DNA of 62,406 nucleotides from an uncultured Sutterella sp. (lineage in GTDB: Bacteria > Pseudomonadota > Gammaproteobacteria > Burkholderiales > Burkholderiaceae_F). The stretch covers positions 1-62,406 of the forward strand of contig UPZS01000006.1 of the NCBI GenBank assembly GCA_900538905.1, in the 5' to 3' direction. Position numbers and translations under genes: made by a program. Positions 24,189 through 34,984 of the stretch are shown here, in pieces (the stretch's first letter is position 1; each line of letters begins with the position of its first letter). The notes beneath the pieces were generated by a model that made no database searches, was not told where the DNA came from, and saw only the letters and a list, made by a program, of their open reading frames with translations.

Positions 24189-24932
24189 TCAAATCTGCGA
24201 CCAAATTTCCAGAGTCTTGCGGGTCTTCAAACCCTTGTCGCCAACATAGTAACCGATTATGCGGCGCAGAACGTCGCGCACCTCACGCAAATCAGCACAC
24301 GGGGTGATTTTGGCTGCGGCAACGGCCAGAGCTGTGTCACGGGTCACTGCTCTTTCGCCTTCATACAGCTCGTCGACGCAAACGAGTTCCCCCTGTCGAA
24401 CCGTCCAAATGCCACCCTTGTCGATCTCTTCAACTTTGGATGCCTGACTCCAACCAAGCGAATTGAGCAGCTTGATTTCAAAGCTGCGCAGGGCCACAGA
24501 CAACTCCCTGCCCTCCTGAAGCGTAAGCTCGCTCAAGACCTGCAGATAATCGTTGTAAAGACAAACCGAGGAGTCACCTCGCACCGTCATGCGCAATATC
24601 AGCTCATTGACATAAAAGGCCGACACAAGCCCTTCATGCTCATTGGGCGTCATCGGTCCCATCCAGCGGGCATCGGTGAGGTTTTTGATTTCACCCGCGC
24701 CTGAGAAACTCACCACAAGGGGGACAAACGGCATGATGATGCCTCGAAATCGACTCGAAATCCGCTTGGCGCCACGCGCCACTACAGTCACACGACCGTG
24801 ATGTCGCGTGAGCAATTCGGCAATGACACTCGTCTCTCTCCAGGGCTGGCTGGAGAGGACAAAAGCAGGTTCCGAGCGCACGCGTACGACAGGCGCTCTC
24901 TCCGATTCCTTGGAAACGGTCCCCGAAGCCAT
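24189..24932 (-). CDS. recO: DNA repair protein RecO
   Basis: Recombination mediator of 247 residues that helps load RecA at gaps with RecF/RecR. The N-terminal OB fold includes the family pattern AFVLSSQPWRETSVIAELLTRHHGRVTVVARGAKR (about 23-57). The C-terminal helical part lacks the zinc-binding cysteines found in some homologues. It follows era by 8 bases, the same era-recO-pdxJ order as in E. coli. Confidence 0.93.
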   Translation of the reverse strand: MASGTVSKESERAPVVRVRSEPAFVLSSQPWRETSVIAELLTRHHGRVTVVARGAKRISSRFRGIIMPFVPLVVSFSGAGEIKNLTDARWMGPMTPNEHEGLVSAFYVNELILRMTVRGDSSVCLYNDYLQVLSELTLQEGRELSVALRSFEIKLLNSLGWSQASKVEEIDKGGIWTVRQGELVCVDELYEGERAVTRDTALAVAAAKITPCADLREVRDVLRRIIGYYVGDKGLKTRKTLEIWSQI

Positions 24933-24940
24933 GAGAAAAA

Positions 24941-25894
24941 TCAGTCGCCGTAGCCGAGAGACTTCAGAATACGAGCATCGTCACTCCAGCCTCGGCGCAC
25001 TCGCACCCAGACTTCCAGGTGAACGCGCTTACCCAAAAGTTCTGCGATGTCGGCTCGTGCCAGACGGCTGATTTCACGCAACTTAGCCCCCTTTTCACCG
25101 ATCACGATTGGCTTGTGACTTTCGCGATTGACCCAAAGCGAAGCAACGATTTCGGCTCCGTTGTCAGTTTCGTTCCAGCGTTCAATCATCACGGCCAAAC
25201 CGTAAGGCAATTCGTCGCCTAGAAGACGGAATGCCTTTTCGCGAATTGTTTCGGCCGCAATAAAGCGCGGCGATTTATCGGTGTAGAGATCGGCATCAAA
25301 AAAAGGCGGCGAGACCGGCAAAAGTTTTTTGATCTCCCCCTTGAGATCATCGAGCATCTTGCCTTTTTCCGCACTCACGGGAACGATGGCGGCAAACGGA
25401 AACTTTTGCATCGACTCGGCCATAAGCGGCAACAGACGCTCCTTGTCTTTGACAAGGTCAATTTTGTTGAGCACCAAAATGACGTTTTTAGCTTCCCGAT
25501 CCAAAAGCTTCAACACCAGTTCGTCGTCGCTTTTCCATCCGGCAGCGTCAATCACGAAAAGCACAGCCTCAACATCGGCCAACGCGGTACGAACCGTACG
25601 ATTCATGTGCTTGAGAAGCTGCGACGTGTGCTTAGACTGAAATCCCGGCGTATCGACAAAGACGATCTGAGCGTCATCGTCAGTTGCCACGCCCAAAACA
25701 CGATCACGGGTCGTCTGCGGTTTTTTCGAGGTAATCGAAACTTTTTCGCCAACAATCGCATTGATGAGCGTGGATTTACCGACGTTCGGACGACCGACAA
25801 CCGCGGTATAACCGCAGCGGTAGTCTTCCTGAATCTCTTTTTTATTTCCCAGGCCGGCCGCAGCCAACATCGCTTCAAAATCGTTATCGCTCAT
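24941..25894 (-). CDS. era: GTPase Era
   Basis: Essential GTPase of 317 residues that binds the 3' end of 16S rRNA during 30S maturation. G1 is GRPNVGKST, G3 is VDTPGF and G4 is NKID. The C-terminal KH domain includes VIGEKGAKLREI. Its ATG overlaps the rnc stop by one base, so translation is coupled. Confidence 0.96.
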   Translation of the reverse strand: MSDNDFEAMLAAAGLGNKKEIQEDYRCGYTAVVGRPNVGKSTLINAIVGEKVSITSKKPQTTRDRVLGVATDDDAQIVFVDTPGFQSKHTSQLLKHMNRTVRTALADVEAVLFVIDAAGWKSDDELVLKLLDREAKNVILVLNKIDLVKDKERLLPLMAESMQKFPFAAIVPVSAEKGKMLDDLKGEIKKLLPVSPPFFDADLYTDKSPRFIAAETIREKAFRLLGDELPYGLAVMIERWNETDNGAEIVASLWVNRESHKPIVIGEKGAKLREISRLARADIAELLGKRVHLEVWVRVRRGWSDDARILKSLGYGD

Positions 25895-26619
25895 TACTTT
25901 TTCTTTGAGTAGGGGAATTTCGTCTTCACTTTTTCCAACATACGTCCGGCCGCTTCCTGTTCGGCGGCGCGACGGCTCTTGCCCTCGCCCAGTTCCTCCA
26001 ATTCAGCCTTGGGAACGGAACAAGCACAGACGAAGTGCTGGCAATGCGCAGCCCCCGTCACCCTGAGAATGCGGTAGGTCGGAACCGGAAGACGACGGGC
26101 TTGGAGGAATTCCTGCAGGAGCGTCTTATGGTCCTTGGCCAAACGCTCATTTGACATCGCCTTAGCTGAAAGTATCGGTTCATACAAACGCAAAATGACT
26201 TGCTGAGCCTCTTCAAATCCGCCGTCGAGAAAAACCGCGCCGAAAACTGCTTCGCACGCATCGGCAAGAATCGAAGGGCGATCGGCGCCACCGGTTTTGA
26301 GTTCACCTTCGCCAAGATAAATAAACTGCCCGATTTGAATCTGGGCGGCAATCTCGTCGAGAGCCTTTTCACAAACCAAATTGGAGCGCACACGCGAAAG
26401 CACGCCTTCGGTGAAATGACGATCGCGCAGGAAAAGGGCGTGGCCGATCACACAGTTGAGTACCGAGTCACCCAGAAATTCAAGACGTTCGTTGTGTTCG
26501 GCCGCAAAACTGCGGTGCGTAAGCGCGCGCTTCAAAAGCGCCTTGTTTTTAAATTGATACCCGATGCGTGCCTCGAGTTCTTCGGCCGGCAGAAGGACGC
26601 GTGTAACCGGAACTGACAT
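25894..26619 (-). CDS. rnc: ribonuclease III
   Basis: Double-strand-specific endoribonuclease of 241 residues used in rRNA processing and mRNA control. The catalytic signature NERLEFLGDSVL (43-54) and the second acidic site (ADACEAVFGAVFLDGG) are complete. The double-stranded RNA-binding domain occupies about 160-230. It lies 13 bases after lepB and overlaps era by one base; in other bacteria this enzyme cleaves its own operon leader. Confidence 0.96.
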   Translation of the reverse strand: MSVPVTRVLLPAEELEARIGYQFKNKALLKRALTHRSFAAEHNERLEFLGDSVLNCVIGHALFLRDRHFTEGVLSRVRSNLVCEKALDEIAAQIQIGQFIYLGEGELKTGGADRPSILADACEAVFGAVFLDGGFEEAQQVILRLYEPILSAKAMSNERLAKDHKTLLQEFLQARRLPVPTYRILRVTGAAHCQHFVCACSVPKAELEELGEGKSRRAAEQEAAGRMLEKVKTKFPYSKKK

Positions 26620-26632
26620 AGTTCTTCCCGCC

Positions 26633-27523
26633 TTATTTGATCGAACCGACTCGGCTCATGTCACTGAAGTTGGCCCAAATAAGAACCGCCTTGCCCACGA
26701 TCATGTCGTCGGTCACAAAACCCCAATAGCGGCTGTCCTCACTGTTGTCTCGATTGTCACCGAGCACGAAATACTGATTTTCCGGCACCTTGCAGGTAAA
26801 GCCATTGCTGAAATAGCGGCAGGCGTTTCCTACACGCGGATAAGGCTGACCGCGCAGTCCTGCCGGGTAACGGTTGTCTACGGCGAGACGATGTTCATGC
26901 TCGCCCAATTTTTCCGTCCGTTCCGAAAGCGTCACCATTGAGAATGGATCAACCCAGTCACCCACCAACGTCTGCGGAACACGTTCGCCGTTGATGCGAA
27001 TTTCCTTGTTGACATACGTCACCGTGTCACCCGGAAGCCCAACAACGCGCTTGATGTAGTCCATCGACTCATCCATTGGGTAGCGGAAAACCATCACGTC
27101 ACCGCGCTGAGGCGTGCCGACCTCAATGATCTTGGTGTTGGCCACCGGCAGACGAACGCCATAGGTGTACTTATTCACCAGGATGAAGTCCCCGATGTAA
27201 AGCGTCGGCAACATGGAACCCGAAGGAATGCGGAATGGTTCAAAAAGGAAAGATCGTAGCAGGAACACGATCAGAATCACCGGGAAGAGCCCGGCGGTGT
27301 AATCAAGCCACCATGGCATACGCACATCACGTGCGTACATATCGTTGCGTGTTTTAATAACGCCGACCTCTCCTCGGTCAATCGCTTCGCGATTAGCCGC
27401 TTCAAATTCACGCGCATTGGCATCGGCCTGAGCCTGGCGACGCGGACGGAAGTAGAACTTCTCGGCAATCCACATCACGCCTGTAAGGACCGTGAGCAGG
27501 AACAAAATCAGAGCAAAGTTCAT
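26633..27523 (-). CDS. lepB: signal peptidase I
   Basis: Inner-membrane peptidase of 296 residues that cuts signal peptides. Hydrophobic segments lie at 3-20 and 78-92. The catalytic Ser103 is in FRIPSGSMLPTL and Lys158 in DYIKRVVGLPGD; the later GDNRDNSEDSRYWG is the family's third signature. It follows lepA by 116 bases. Confidence 0.96.
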   Translation of the reverse strand: MNFALILFLLTVLTGVMWIAEKFYFRPRRQAQADANAREFEAANREAIDRGEVGVIKTRNDMYARDVRMPWWLDYTAGLFPVILIVFLLRSFLFEPFRIPSGSMLPTLYIGDFILVNKYTYGVRLPVANTKIIEVGTPQRGDVMVFRYPMDESMDYIKRVVGLPGDTVTYVNKEIRINGERVPQTLVGDWVDPFSMVTLSERTEKLGEHEHRLAVDNRYPAGLRGQPYPRVGNACRYFSNGFTCKVPENQYFVLGDNRDNSEDSRYWGFVTDDMIVGKAVLIWANFSDMSRVGSIK

Positions 27524-27639
27524 TTTGAAAGCTTTCTAGAGCAATCTGCCTCGTGCTGTTTTCCGACAGGGCAGAAATGATTTGAATTTTGTACAAAAGC
27601 CGGTCAACGATGAAATCGCACCGCCGCCGGCCTACCGTT

Positions 27640-29433
27640 TTACTTGTCGTCAACCTGCAGAATGGCAAGGAAGGCTTCTTGCGGAATTTCCACGCTGCCC
27701 ACCTGCTTCATGCGCTTCTTACCGGCTTTCTGCTTTTCGAGCAGCTTTTTCTTACGCGTGATATCGCCACCGTAGCACTTCGCCAACACGTTCTTTCGCA
27801 AAGCCTTCACGTTTTCGCGGGCAATGATGTTGGCGCCGATGGCGGCCTGAATGGCCACGTCGTACATCTGGCGCGGAATCAAACTACGCAAACGGCTGAC
27901 GATTTCACGACCTCGGAACTGCGCGTTCGTGCGGTGGATGATGGTGCTCAGCGCATCCACGCGATCACCGTTGATAAGCATATCGACTTTGACGACATCG
28001 CTGGCACGGTATTCCTTAAATTCATAGTCCATCGAGGCATAGCCGCGTGTGATTGACTTCATGCGATCAAAGAAGTCAAGCACGATTTCAGCCAACGGCA
28101 ACTCATAGGTCAGATGCACCTGGCGGCCGTGGTAAGCCATATTGATCTGCACGCCGCGTTTTTCCTGACAAAGCTTCATCACCGCACCCACGTAATCGTT
28201 GGGCACAAAGATCGTCACGGTGTCAATCGGTTCGCGAATTTCGGCAATCTTGTCCACCGGCGGCAACTTGCTCGGGTTTTCCACGCGAATGACTTCACCG
28301 TTAGTCATCAGCACCTCATAGACCACGCTCGGCGCCGTCGTGATGAGATCCATGTCGTATTCGCGCTCGAGACGTTCCTGCACGATGTCCATGTGCAACA
28401 GTCCGAGGAAGCCCGCACGGAAACCAAAGCCGAGAGCTTGGGACACTTCGGGTTCAAACTGCAGCGCCGCATCGTTTAGCTGCAACTTCAAAAGCGCTTC
28501 GCGCAACGCATCGTATTGGTTGGACTCCACCGGATAGAGCCCGGCAAACACCTGTGGTTTAACTTCCTTAAAACCAGGGAGCGGAGCCTGAGCAGGATTC
28601 TGTGCGAGCGTAAACGTATCGCCCACGCGCGCTTCCTTGAGTTCCTTGATACCGGATACAACAAAACCCACTTCGCCGGGCTTGAGACAATCACGCACCT
28701 GCGCCTTGGGCGTAAATACGCCCACCTGCTCGACGAGATGAGTGGCTCCGGAAGCCATCAGCATCACCTTGTCCTTAGGACGAATGACACCGTTGACAAC
28801 GCGTACCAACGTGACAATACCAACATAGTTGTCAAACCAGCTGTCGATGATCAGTGCCTGCAATGGGGCCTTTTCGTCACCGGTGGGTGGCGGCACATCG
28901 CGCACGATGCGCTCGAGAATGTCATCGATACCCATGCCGGTCTTGGCGGAACACTCCACCGCATCCGTAGCGTCAATACCGATGACATCTTCGATTTCTT
29001 CCTTGGCCGCATCCGGGTTGGCGCTTGCCAAGTCCATCTTGTTGAGTACCGGCACGACTTCGACGCCCAGATCAATGGCCGTGTAGCAGTTGGCTACCGT
29101 TTGCGCTTCAACACCCTGCGTGGCATCAACCACCAAAAGGGCACCTTCGCAAGCCGACAGGGAACGACTTACTTCATAAGAAAAGTCAACGTGCCCCGGA
29201 GTGTCAATCAGATTAAGCTCATAGATCTGCCCGTCTTTGGCCTTGTACTTAAGACTGGCTGTTTGCGCCTTGATCGTGATGCCGCGCTCACGCTCTAGGT
29301 CCATGCTGTCGAGCACCTGCTCGCTCATTTCACGGTCGCTCAGACCGCCGCAGCGCTGAATCAGACGATCAGCTAGCGTCGATTTGCCGTGATCAATGTG
29401 GGCGATGATGGAAAAATTTCGGATGTTGTCCAT
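27640..29433 (-). CDS. lepA: elongation factor 4 (LepA)
   Basis: Translational GTPase of 597 residues that acts on stalled or mistranslocated ribosomes and in 30S biogenesis. The G domain starts at once ([18 protein letters not shown]) with DTPGHVDF and NKMD. Domains II, III and V resemble EF-G, and the unique C-terminal domain ends near [15 protein letters not shown]. First gene of lepA-lepB-rnc-era-recO-pdxJ-nagZ. No clear Shine-Dalgarno precedes the ATG; the upstream bases are A/T-rich. Confidence 0.97.
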   Translation of the reverse strand: MDNIRNFSIIAHIDHGKSTLADRLIQRCGGLSDREMSEQVLDSMDLERERGITIKAQTASLKYKAKDGQIYELNLIDTPGHVDFSYEVSRSLSACEGALLVVDATQGVEAQTVANCYTAIDLGVEVVPVLNKMDLASANPDAAKEEIEDVIGIDATDAVECSAKTGMGIDDILERIVRDVPPPTGDEKAPLQALIIDSWFDNYVGIVTLVRVVNGVIRPKDKVMLMASGATHLVEQVGVFTPKAQVRDCLKPGEVGFVVSGIKELKEARVGDTFTLAQNPAQAPLPGFKEVKPQVFAGLYPVESNQYDALREALLKLQLNDAALQFEPEVSQALGFGFRAGFLGLLHMDIVQERLEREYDMDLITTAPSVVYEVLMTNGEVIRVENPSKLPPVDKIAEIREPIDTVTIFVPNDYVGAVMKLCQEKRGVQINMAYHGRQVHLTYELPLAEIVLDFFDRMKSITRGYASMDYEFKEYRASDVVKVDMLINGDRVDALSTIIHRTNAQFRGREIVSRLRSLIPRQMYDVAIQAAIGANIIARENVKALRKNVLAKCYGGDITRKKKLLEKQKAGKKRMKQVGSVEIPQEAFLAILQVDDK

Positions 29434-29752
29434 TGAAAATTTTTTTTGGAGTTATCGTGAGATACTGGCCGGTTGATCAAGCATTTCCAAGGACTCGTGA
29501 GACGACCCTTTTGCGCGCAAAGCCAAAGGCACACCGTCACACCAAGCCTCGCAACCGACCTTCTGGGAAATGTTGGCGCATTTTATCATGCGGCTTCCTC
29601 CGAAAAAGGCGAAAAACCAATGTCAGGAATGCTTGTTACGAAAGGCATTCGGTTTGTTTCGAAAAAGAGTTTCGTGCACCTGCATCTTTGTTTTTGGGTG
29701 CCGTTGCGCTAGACTCAGCTTCCTTTTTTCACTTCCATCCTTTATCTTGATC
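29434..29752. other. intergenic region between lepA and the DUF2863 gene
   Basis: This 319-base region separates two divergent genes. I see no RNA gene or small ORF with a ribosome site. A plus-strand promoter is proposed at 29688-29715. For lepA a -10-like TAAAAT occurs on the minus strand near 29590, with only a poor -35. Confidence 0.5.
29688..29715 (+). promoter_or_regulatory. promoter for the DUF2863 gene
   Basis: -35 TTGTTT (29688-29693) and -10 TAGACT (29710-29715) with a 16-base spacer predict a start near 29722, about 30 bases before the GTG start codon. Confidence 0.45.
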
Positions 29753-30919
29753 GTGAGCTCCGAAATCCGTCTCGACAATGTCCGCAACGAACTTATCCGC
29801 GTCATGAGCGTTCTTGCGCAGTGCACATCGCATCTGCAGTCTCTGCCCTATGAAGCTCGCCTGCGGGAGTTGTGCAATGCCGTGCTCGCCCAGGGCGAAG
29901 ACGGAGACATCGAAGCTGCGCTTGCCCACTTCAAAGCTGAGGAGCCCGGCGGCTACAGCTACGAAAAGTTGCTTGCCGTTGCAGAAGACTGCGCCGAAGC
30001 CGTAGTCGATGAACGCGGCAGCGCCCTTCTTTTGCTGATTCCGGTTATGGCCTGGAGCCGCTACCGCAACTACCACGGCGTTCTCGACGAGGACGTCCTC
30101 GAAAAAATTGCCGACAGCGTGCGCTCCAACTTTGCCTCGGACAAAGCCAGTGTAGTCATGGGTTCGCATATGCTTTCGGCCGATCATCTTCCCGAAGCGT
30201 TCCGAGACGTGCGCGGTCTCCTCGAACGGATGCGACGTCTCAATCACGGCGAGGTCTACAACATCGGGGCCTTAGTGCGTGAAGTACCGCCGCCGGACTT
30301 TGCCGACAGCCGCTATATGTTGTGCGTCGTATCGGCTCAAGAAACGGCAGATCTTTTCTGCAACACTCACGTGGGCTTAGTCGACATCGCTCGCAAAATG
30401 ATGAATTTTTGTATGCAGGTGCACGCTGAGCTCGAATTTACGATGATCGGTTCGGTCTTTGAAGTGCAACCTGTCGGCGGCTTCTACCAAAGTTGGCGCG
30501 AATCCGAAACGACAATGCGCACTTGGGGGCTCAAGTCACTTGTCGACTTTGCCGACAGCATGGGATACGATCCCGACAAACTCATAGCCACACTTGGCCT
30601 GTTCGTACCCAACGCGCGCGAACAGGACAAAATGAGCGAATTGCGCATCGGCCTGTCTCCAAAGAACCAACGCGACCACGTTATCTGCGGCGTCTCCTGG
30701 CCTGTGATCCCCGAAGAGGTTGATGCGTTCTCAGGGACTGCTCGCGACATTCTTGAAAGCAAAGGCCTCTGCAATATCGTAGAACACGAACAAAGCTTCT
30801 CTCTTGAATGGTGCGAAGACTGCGGTTCGCCGCTTTACGCCACGCCGGATGGTCTGGTCGTGCATGTGGAACTCTCCGGCGCAGAATCGGTGGGTGAATT
30901 CGCACCTACACTCAACTGA
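29753..30919 (+). CDS. DUF2863 family protein
   Basis: Cytoplasmic protein of 388 residues from the chosen GTG start, with no signal peptide or membrane segment. The pattern of an N-terminal helical region, then LLIPVMAWSRYR and the helix around SHMLSADHLPEAFRDVRGLL, matches the DUF2863 proteins found in Burkholderiales; their function is unknown to me. The open frame runs to 29570, but its first 60 residues are Cys/Phe-rich and unlike coding sequence; an internal ATG at 29804 is another possible start. No good ribosome site is seen before any candidate. Confidence 0.7.
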   Translation: MSSEIRLDNVRNELIRVMSVLAQCTSHLQSLPYEARLRELCNAVLAQGEDGDIEAALAHFKAEEPGGYSYEKLLAVAEDCAEAVVDERGSALLLLIPVMAWSRYRNYHGVLDEDVLEKIADSVRSNFASDKASVVMGSHMLSADHLPEAFRDVRGLLERMRRLNHGEVYNIGALVREVPPPDFADSRYMLCVVSAQETADLFCNTHVGLVDIARKMMNFCMQVHAELEFTMIGSVFEVQPVGGFYQSWRESETTMRTWGLKSLVDFADSMGYDPDKLIATLGLFVPNAREQDKMSELRIGLSPKNQRDHVICGVSWPVIPEEVDAFSGTARDILESKGLCNIVEHEQSFSLEWCEDCGSPLYATPDGLVVHVELSGAESVGEFAPTLN

Positions 30920-30936
30920 CTTGTCGGCGTACTCAC

Positions 30937-30979
30937 AAAAAAGCCTGAAGGCGAGGTTCTTCCCGCGTTCAGGCTTTTT
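30937..30979. terminator. bidirectional terminator between DUF2863 gene and clpB
   Basis: AAAAAAGCCTGAA (30937-30949) and TTCAGGCTTTTT (30968-30979) form a 12-base stem with T-runs in both directions. It serves the two convergent genes. Confidence 0.88.
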
Positions 30980-31019
30980 GTTATCGGCCGGCAACTGAGC
31001 CGGCCGAGCAAAGATGGCG

Positions 31020-33614
31020 TTAGGCTTTTTCGACCTTGAAGTCGAAGCCGTTCTCGCCGTAGTCGCACACCACCTTGTCCTTGGGAGCGGCACGACCTTC
31101 GAGAAGCAGTCGAGCCACCGGGTTTTCCAGCTTATCCTGCACGGCACGCTTGAGCGGACGGGCACCGTAGACCGGATCGAAGCCGGCCTTCGCGATCGCG
31201 TCCAACGCCGCCGGCGTCACCTCAAAGACAATGTCCTGTGCGGCGATGCGTTCGGCAAGTTTGGCCACCTGAATCTTGGCAATTGACTTGATGGCTTCAT
31301 CATCAAGGGCGTTGAAGACCACGATTTCATCAATTCTGTTGATGAATTCAGGGCGGAAATGTGCCTTAACCTGTTCCATCACAGCGTCCTTGATCGCTTC
31401 AGGTTGCGCCGTAGCCTGCATTTGCTGAATTTCGCCCGAACCAAGATTGGACGTCATCACAATGACCGTGTTCTTGAAGTCCACCGTCCGGCCCTGGCCA
31501 TCGGTCATGCGGCCGTCGTCCAGAACCTGCAGCAACACATTGAACACATCAGGGTGCGCTTTTTCGACTTCGTCAAGCAGAATCACGCTATAGGGCTTGC
31601 GGCGGACGGCCTCAGTAAGGTAACCGCCTTCCTCGTAGCCTACATATCCCGGAGGCGCACCGATCAAACGGGCCACCGAGTGCTTTTCCATGAATTCGCT
31701 CATGTCAATGCGAACCATTGCCTCATCGCTGTCAAAGAGGAAGTTGGCAAGCGCCTTTGTGAGTTCTGTCTTGCCCACGCCTGTCGGGCCAAGAAAGAGG
31801 AACGAGCCGTAAGGTCGATTCGGATCCGAGAGTCCGGCACGGCTTCTCAGAATCGTGTCGGTCACGCAACGCACAGCCTGATCTTGTCCGACGACGCGCT
31901 TAGAGAGTGCTTCGTCCATGTGCAATAGCTTTTGACGTTCGCCCTGCATCATCTTGCTTACCGGAATGCCGGTAGCACGGCTAACCACTTCAGCAATCTC
32001 TTCAGCCCCGACGCTCGTGCGAAGCAACTTAGGCTGCGTCTCGAGCGTCTTTTTCTCGGTGCTCTCGGCTTTTTTCAGCTTCTCCTCAAGCTTGGGCAAA
32101 ACGGCGTATTGCAGCTCGGCAAGACGTTCATAGCGAGCTTCACGACGACATGCTTCCATTTCACGGCGCACGCGATCAATTTCGTCGCGCACATCTTTTT
32201 CACCCAACGCCTGACTCTTTTCGGCCTTCCAGATTTCTTCCAAGTCTGAATATTTGCGAGAGAGTTCTTCAATCTCTTTTTCGATGGCGTTCAAGCGCTG
32301 ACGACTGGCGTCGTCGGTTTCCTTTTTCATCGCCTCGCGTTCGATCTTGAGCTGAATCAAACGGCGTTCCAGCTTATCGAGCGCTTCGGGCTTGGAGTCG
32401 ATTTCCATCTTGACGCGGCTGGCTGCCTCGTCAATAAGGTCAATGGCCTTATCAGGCAGGTAACGATCCGTGATGTAACGATGTGAGAGTTCGGCCGCCG
32501 CCACAATGGCAGGGTCTGTGATCTCAACACCGTGGTGAGCTTCGTACTTTTCCTGTAAACCACGCAAAATAGCGATTGTGTCTTCTACGCTTGGCTCGTC
32601 AACAAGCACTTTCTGGAAACGCCGTTCGAGAGCAGCGTCTTTTTCGACGTACTTGCGATATTCGTCCAAGGTCGTCGCACCGATCACGTGCAGTTCACCG
32701 CGGGCCAGGGCAGGCTTAAGCATATTGCCCGCGTCCATTGAGCCCTCGGTCTTGCCCGCCCCCACCATCGTATGCAATTCATCAATGAACAGAATGATGC
32801 GACCTTCGGCAGCCGTGATTTCCTTAAGAAGTTTCTTCAGTCTCTCTTCAAATTCACCACGGTACTTGGCGCCCGCAATAAGGCCTGCCATGTCGAGCGA
32901 CAGGACGGACTTACCCTTGAGTCCATCTGGTACTTCTCCGTTGACGATACGCTGCGCCAATCCTTCAACTACAGCCGTCTTGCCGACACCGGGTTCGCCG
33001 ATTAGCACCGGGTTATTCTTTGTGCGGCGCTGCAGAATCTGCATCGTGCGGCGAATTTCGTCGTCACGGCCGATCACCGGATCGAGTTTTCCAAGGCGAG
33101 CTCGCTCAGTCAGATCCACTGTGTACTTTTTAATGGCATCGCGTCCGCTTTCGCCCTCAGCGTCCGTCACGTTTTCTCCACCGCGCACAGCTTGGATGGC
33201 TGCTTCCAAAAGCTTTTTCGTGACACCGGCTCCGGCCAAAATGCGCGAAGCTTCCATATCGGTTCCGGTCAAGGCAAGCAAGAACATTTCCGTGGAAATG
33301 AACTGATCGCCTCGCTGCATCGCCTCTTTCTCCGTGAGATTCAAAACGCGAATCAAATCACGGCCGACCTGAACGTCGCCCGAAGTACCGGTGACTTTTG
33401 GCAGACGATCCACCGCAGCTTGAGCCTCGTCGCGCACACGCTTGGGATTGCCACCCGAGCGCTCAATCAGACTCGAAGCACTGCCTTCCTGATCATTCAT
33501 GACGGCCAGCAACAGGTGCACCGGCTCGATGTACTGGTTGTCGTGAGCAAGCGCCAGGGACTGAGCTTCACCCAGGGCCTGCTGAAATTTTGTTGTCAGT
33601 TTGTCTTGTCTCAT
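31020..33614 (-). CDS. clpB: protein disaggregase ClpB
   Basis: Hexameric AAA+ chaperone of 864 residues that extracts polypeptides from aggregates together with DnaK. It has an N-terminal Clp domain, AAA1 with Walker A GEPGVGKT (near 205), a middle coiled-coil domain of about 120 residues (about 400-530) that marks ClpB rather than ClpA, and AAA2 with GPTGVGKT (near 605). The ATG at 33614 ([11 protein letters not shown]) is the family start; upstream in-frame Met residues would lie in the 5' UTR of the heat-shock promoter. Confidence 0.97.
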   Translation of the reverse strand: MRQDKLTTKFQQALGEAQSLALAHDNQYIEPVHLLLAVMNDQEGSASSLIERSGGNPKRVRDEAQAAVDRLPKVTGTSGDVQVGRDLIRVLNLTEKEAMQRGDQFISTEMFLLALTGTDMEASRILAGAGVTKKLLEAAIQAVRGGENVTDAEGESGRDAIKKYTVDLTERARLGKLDPVIGRDDEIRRTMQILQRRTKNNPVLIGEPGVGKTAVVEGLAQRIVNGEVPDGLKGKSVLSLDMAGLIAGAKYRGEFEERLKKLLKEITAAEGRIILFIDELHTMVGAGKTEGSMDAGNMLKPALARGELHVIGATTLDEYRKYVEKDAALERRFQKVLVDEPSVEDTIAILRGLQEKYEAHHGVEITDPAIVAAAELSHRYITDRYLPDKAIDLIDEAASRVKMEIDSKPEALDKLERRLIQLKIEREAMKKETDDASRQRLNAIEKEIEELSRKYSDLEEIWKAEKSQALGEKDVRDEIDRVRREMEACRREARYERLAELQYAVLPKLEEKLKKAESTEKKTLETQPKLLRTSVGAEEIAEVVSRATGIPVSKMMQGERQKLLHMDEALSKRVVGQDQAVRCVTDTILRSRAGLSDPNRPYGSFLFLGPTGVGKTELTKALANFLFDSDEAMVRIDMSEFMEKHSVARLIGAPPGYVGYEEGGYLTEAVRRKPYSVILLDEVEKAHPDVFNVLLQVLDDGRMTDGQGRTVDFKNTVIVMTSNLGSGEIQQMQATAQPEAIKDAVMEQVKAHFRPEFINRIDEIVVFNALDDEAIKSIAKIQVAKLAERIAAQDIVFEVTPAALDAIAKAGFDPVYGARPLKRAVQDKLENPVARLLLEGRAAPKDKVVCDYGENGFDFKVEKA

Positions 33615-33669
33615 CTCAAACACATTCCTTACTTTCGGCCAAGACATCATCATCTCGGCGTTAATGGCT

Positions 33670-33697
33670 ATGTGGGGTTGTTTTTTCCCATTTCAAG
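33670..33697 (-). promoter_or_regulatory. sigma-32 heat-shock promoter of clpB
   Basis: On the minus strand a perfect -35 CTTGAAA (33697-33691) is followed after 13 bases by CCCCACAT (33677-33670), very close to the RpoH -10 CCCCATNT. The predicted start is near 33662, about 48 bases before the clpB ATG. Confidence 0.85.
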
Positions 33698-33869
33698 AAA
33701 AGAGCCGTCGAAAAGGTTTCCGAATTTTTCTCTGTTTGTTGTGTTTTATCTCCGCACCCGTCTTCGGCGGGGCTAAAATGTTTGACAGTTTTTCCAATTT
33801 GTATAAAAAAGCTCGGCCAATCGCGCGTCACTGCGAGGGGCTGTGCGTTCATGAAGAAAGGAAGATGAA

Positions 33870-34862
33870 GTGACTGTCAGTCGTCGTAATTTAATCGGTA
33901 CCGTGTGTGCCGTCTCTGTTTTCGGTGTTCCTCTGACTTCCTCGGCTCAGACCGGCACCCGTTCCAATCCCATCAAAATCGTTGTTCCCTATCCGCCGGG
34001 AGGCCCGTTGGATGTTTCGGCACGCGCCATTGCCGAAGCCGTTCACGACGAGCTTGGCAACGTTATTGTTGACAACCGTCCGGGCGCCGGCGGTAACCGT
34101 GGTGTGACTTATCTCGCGCAACAAAAGCCCGACGGCATGACTTTGTGCGTCGGAGCCGTTGCCACACACGCCGTCAACCCGAACCTGTTCAAGAAACTTC
34201 CCTACGACCCGATCAAAGACTTTGAGCCGGTTACGCTCATCGCGCACGTTCCCAATGTGCTTGTCGTCACGCCGGAATTTCAGCAACGCACCGGTATCAA
34301 GTCCGTCAAAGATTTGATTGCCTACTGCAAGGCCAATCCCGACAAACTCAACTACGCCTCCGGCGGAAACGGTTCGGCAGGACACATGGCCGGCGAACTG
34401 CTCAAAGCCAAAGCCGGCATCAAGATGGTGCATGTGCCCTATGCCGGGGCTTCGGCCGCTCAGCTTTCCGTTCTTGCCGGCCAAACCGACCTCATTTTCG
34501 ACAATCTCTCGTCGGCCTCCGCCAACATTCAGGCCGGCAAACTGGTTCCGCTTGCCGTCACCACCACCAAACGCGCAGAAGCACTTCCCAATGTGCCCAC
34601 CATGGTCGAAGCCGGTGTGACCGGGTTTGACATTTCGACCTGGTACGGTCTGTTCGTGCCAGCTAAGACGCCTCGCGACATCGTCATGCACCTCAATAGC
34701 GTAATAACCAAAGCGCTCGCGAGCGACGACATGAAGAAACGTCTGGCTCGTCTAGGCGGCGAATCTGCACCGTGCAAACCCGAAGAGTTTGCCGCTTTGA
34801 TCAAGACGGAATTGGCAAAATACGCCGAGATCGTCAAAGCCTCCGGAGCTCGCGTCGACTGA
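33870..34862 (+). CDS. tripartite tricarboxylate transporter substrate-binding protein (Bug family)
   Basis: Periplasmic solute receptor of 330 residues with a twin-arginine-like signal (SRRNLIG at 4-10; cleavage near SSAQ, residue 27). The Bug signatures IKIVVPYPPGGPLDVSAR and DNRPGAGGNRGV are present. Ligands of the family are small carboxylates or aromatics; the specificity here is unknown. It starts with GTG, with AAGGAAG upstream. It is first gene of a complete substrate-binding/TctB/TctA set. A TTGACA and a TATAAA occur upstream but only 14 bases apart, so the promoter is unclear. Confidence 0.92.
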   Translation: MTVSRRNLIGTVCAVSVFGVPLTSSAQTGTRSNPIKIVVPYPPGGPLDVSARAIAEAVHDELGNVIVDNRPGAGGNRGVTYLAQQKPDGMTLCVGAVATHAVNPNLFKKLPYDPIKDFEPVTLIAHVPNVLVVTPEFQQRTGIKSVKDLIAYCKANPDKLNYASGGNGSAGHMAGELLKAKAGIKMVHVPYAGASAAQLSVLAGQTDLIFDNLSSASANIQAGKLVPLAVTTTKRAEALPNVPTMVEAGVTGFDISTWYGLFVPAKTPRDIVMHLNSVITKALASDDMKKRLARLGGESAPCKPEEFAALIKTELAKYAEIVKASGARVD

Positions 34863-34984
34863 TCAACAGCTCACGGAGCATCCCGGCCGGCGTTTGATTG
34901 TCGTCGGCCGGGTGTATGTGCGCAGGCGCCGTACGTCATAGAAGAACAAAATGGCGCCTTTCCTCGGTCACTTCAAACACATTT

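Noticed and set aside
29570..29752. N-terminal extension of the DUF2863 frame
   Set aside because: Cys/Phe-rich composition, no similarity to the family and overlap with the proposed promoter.
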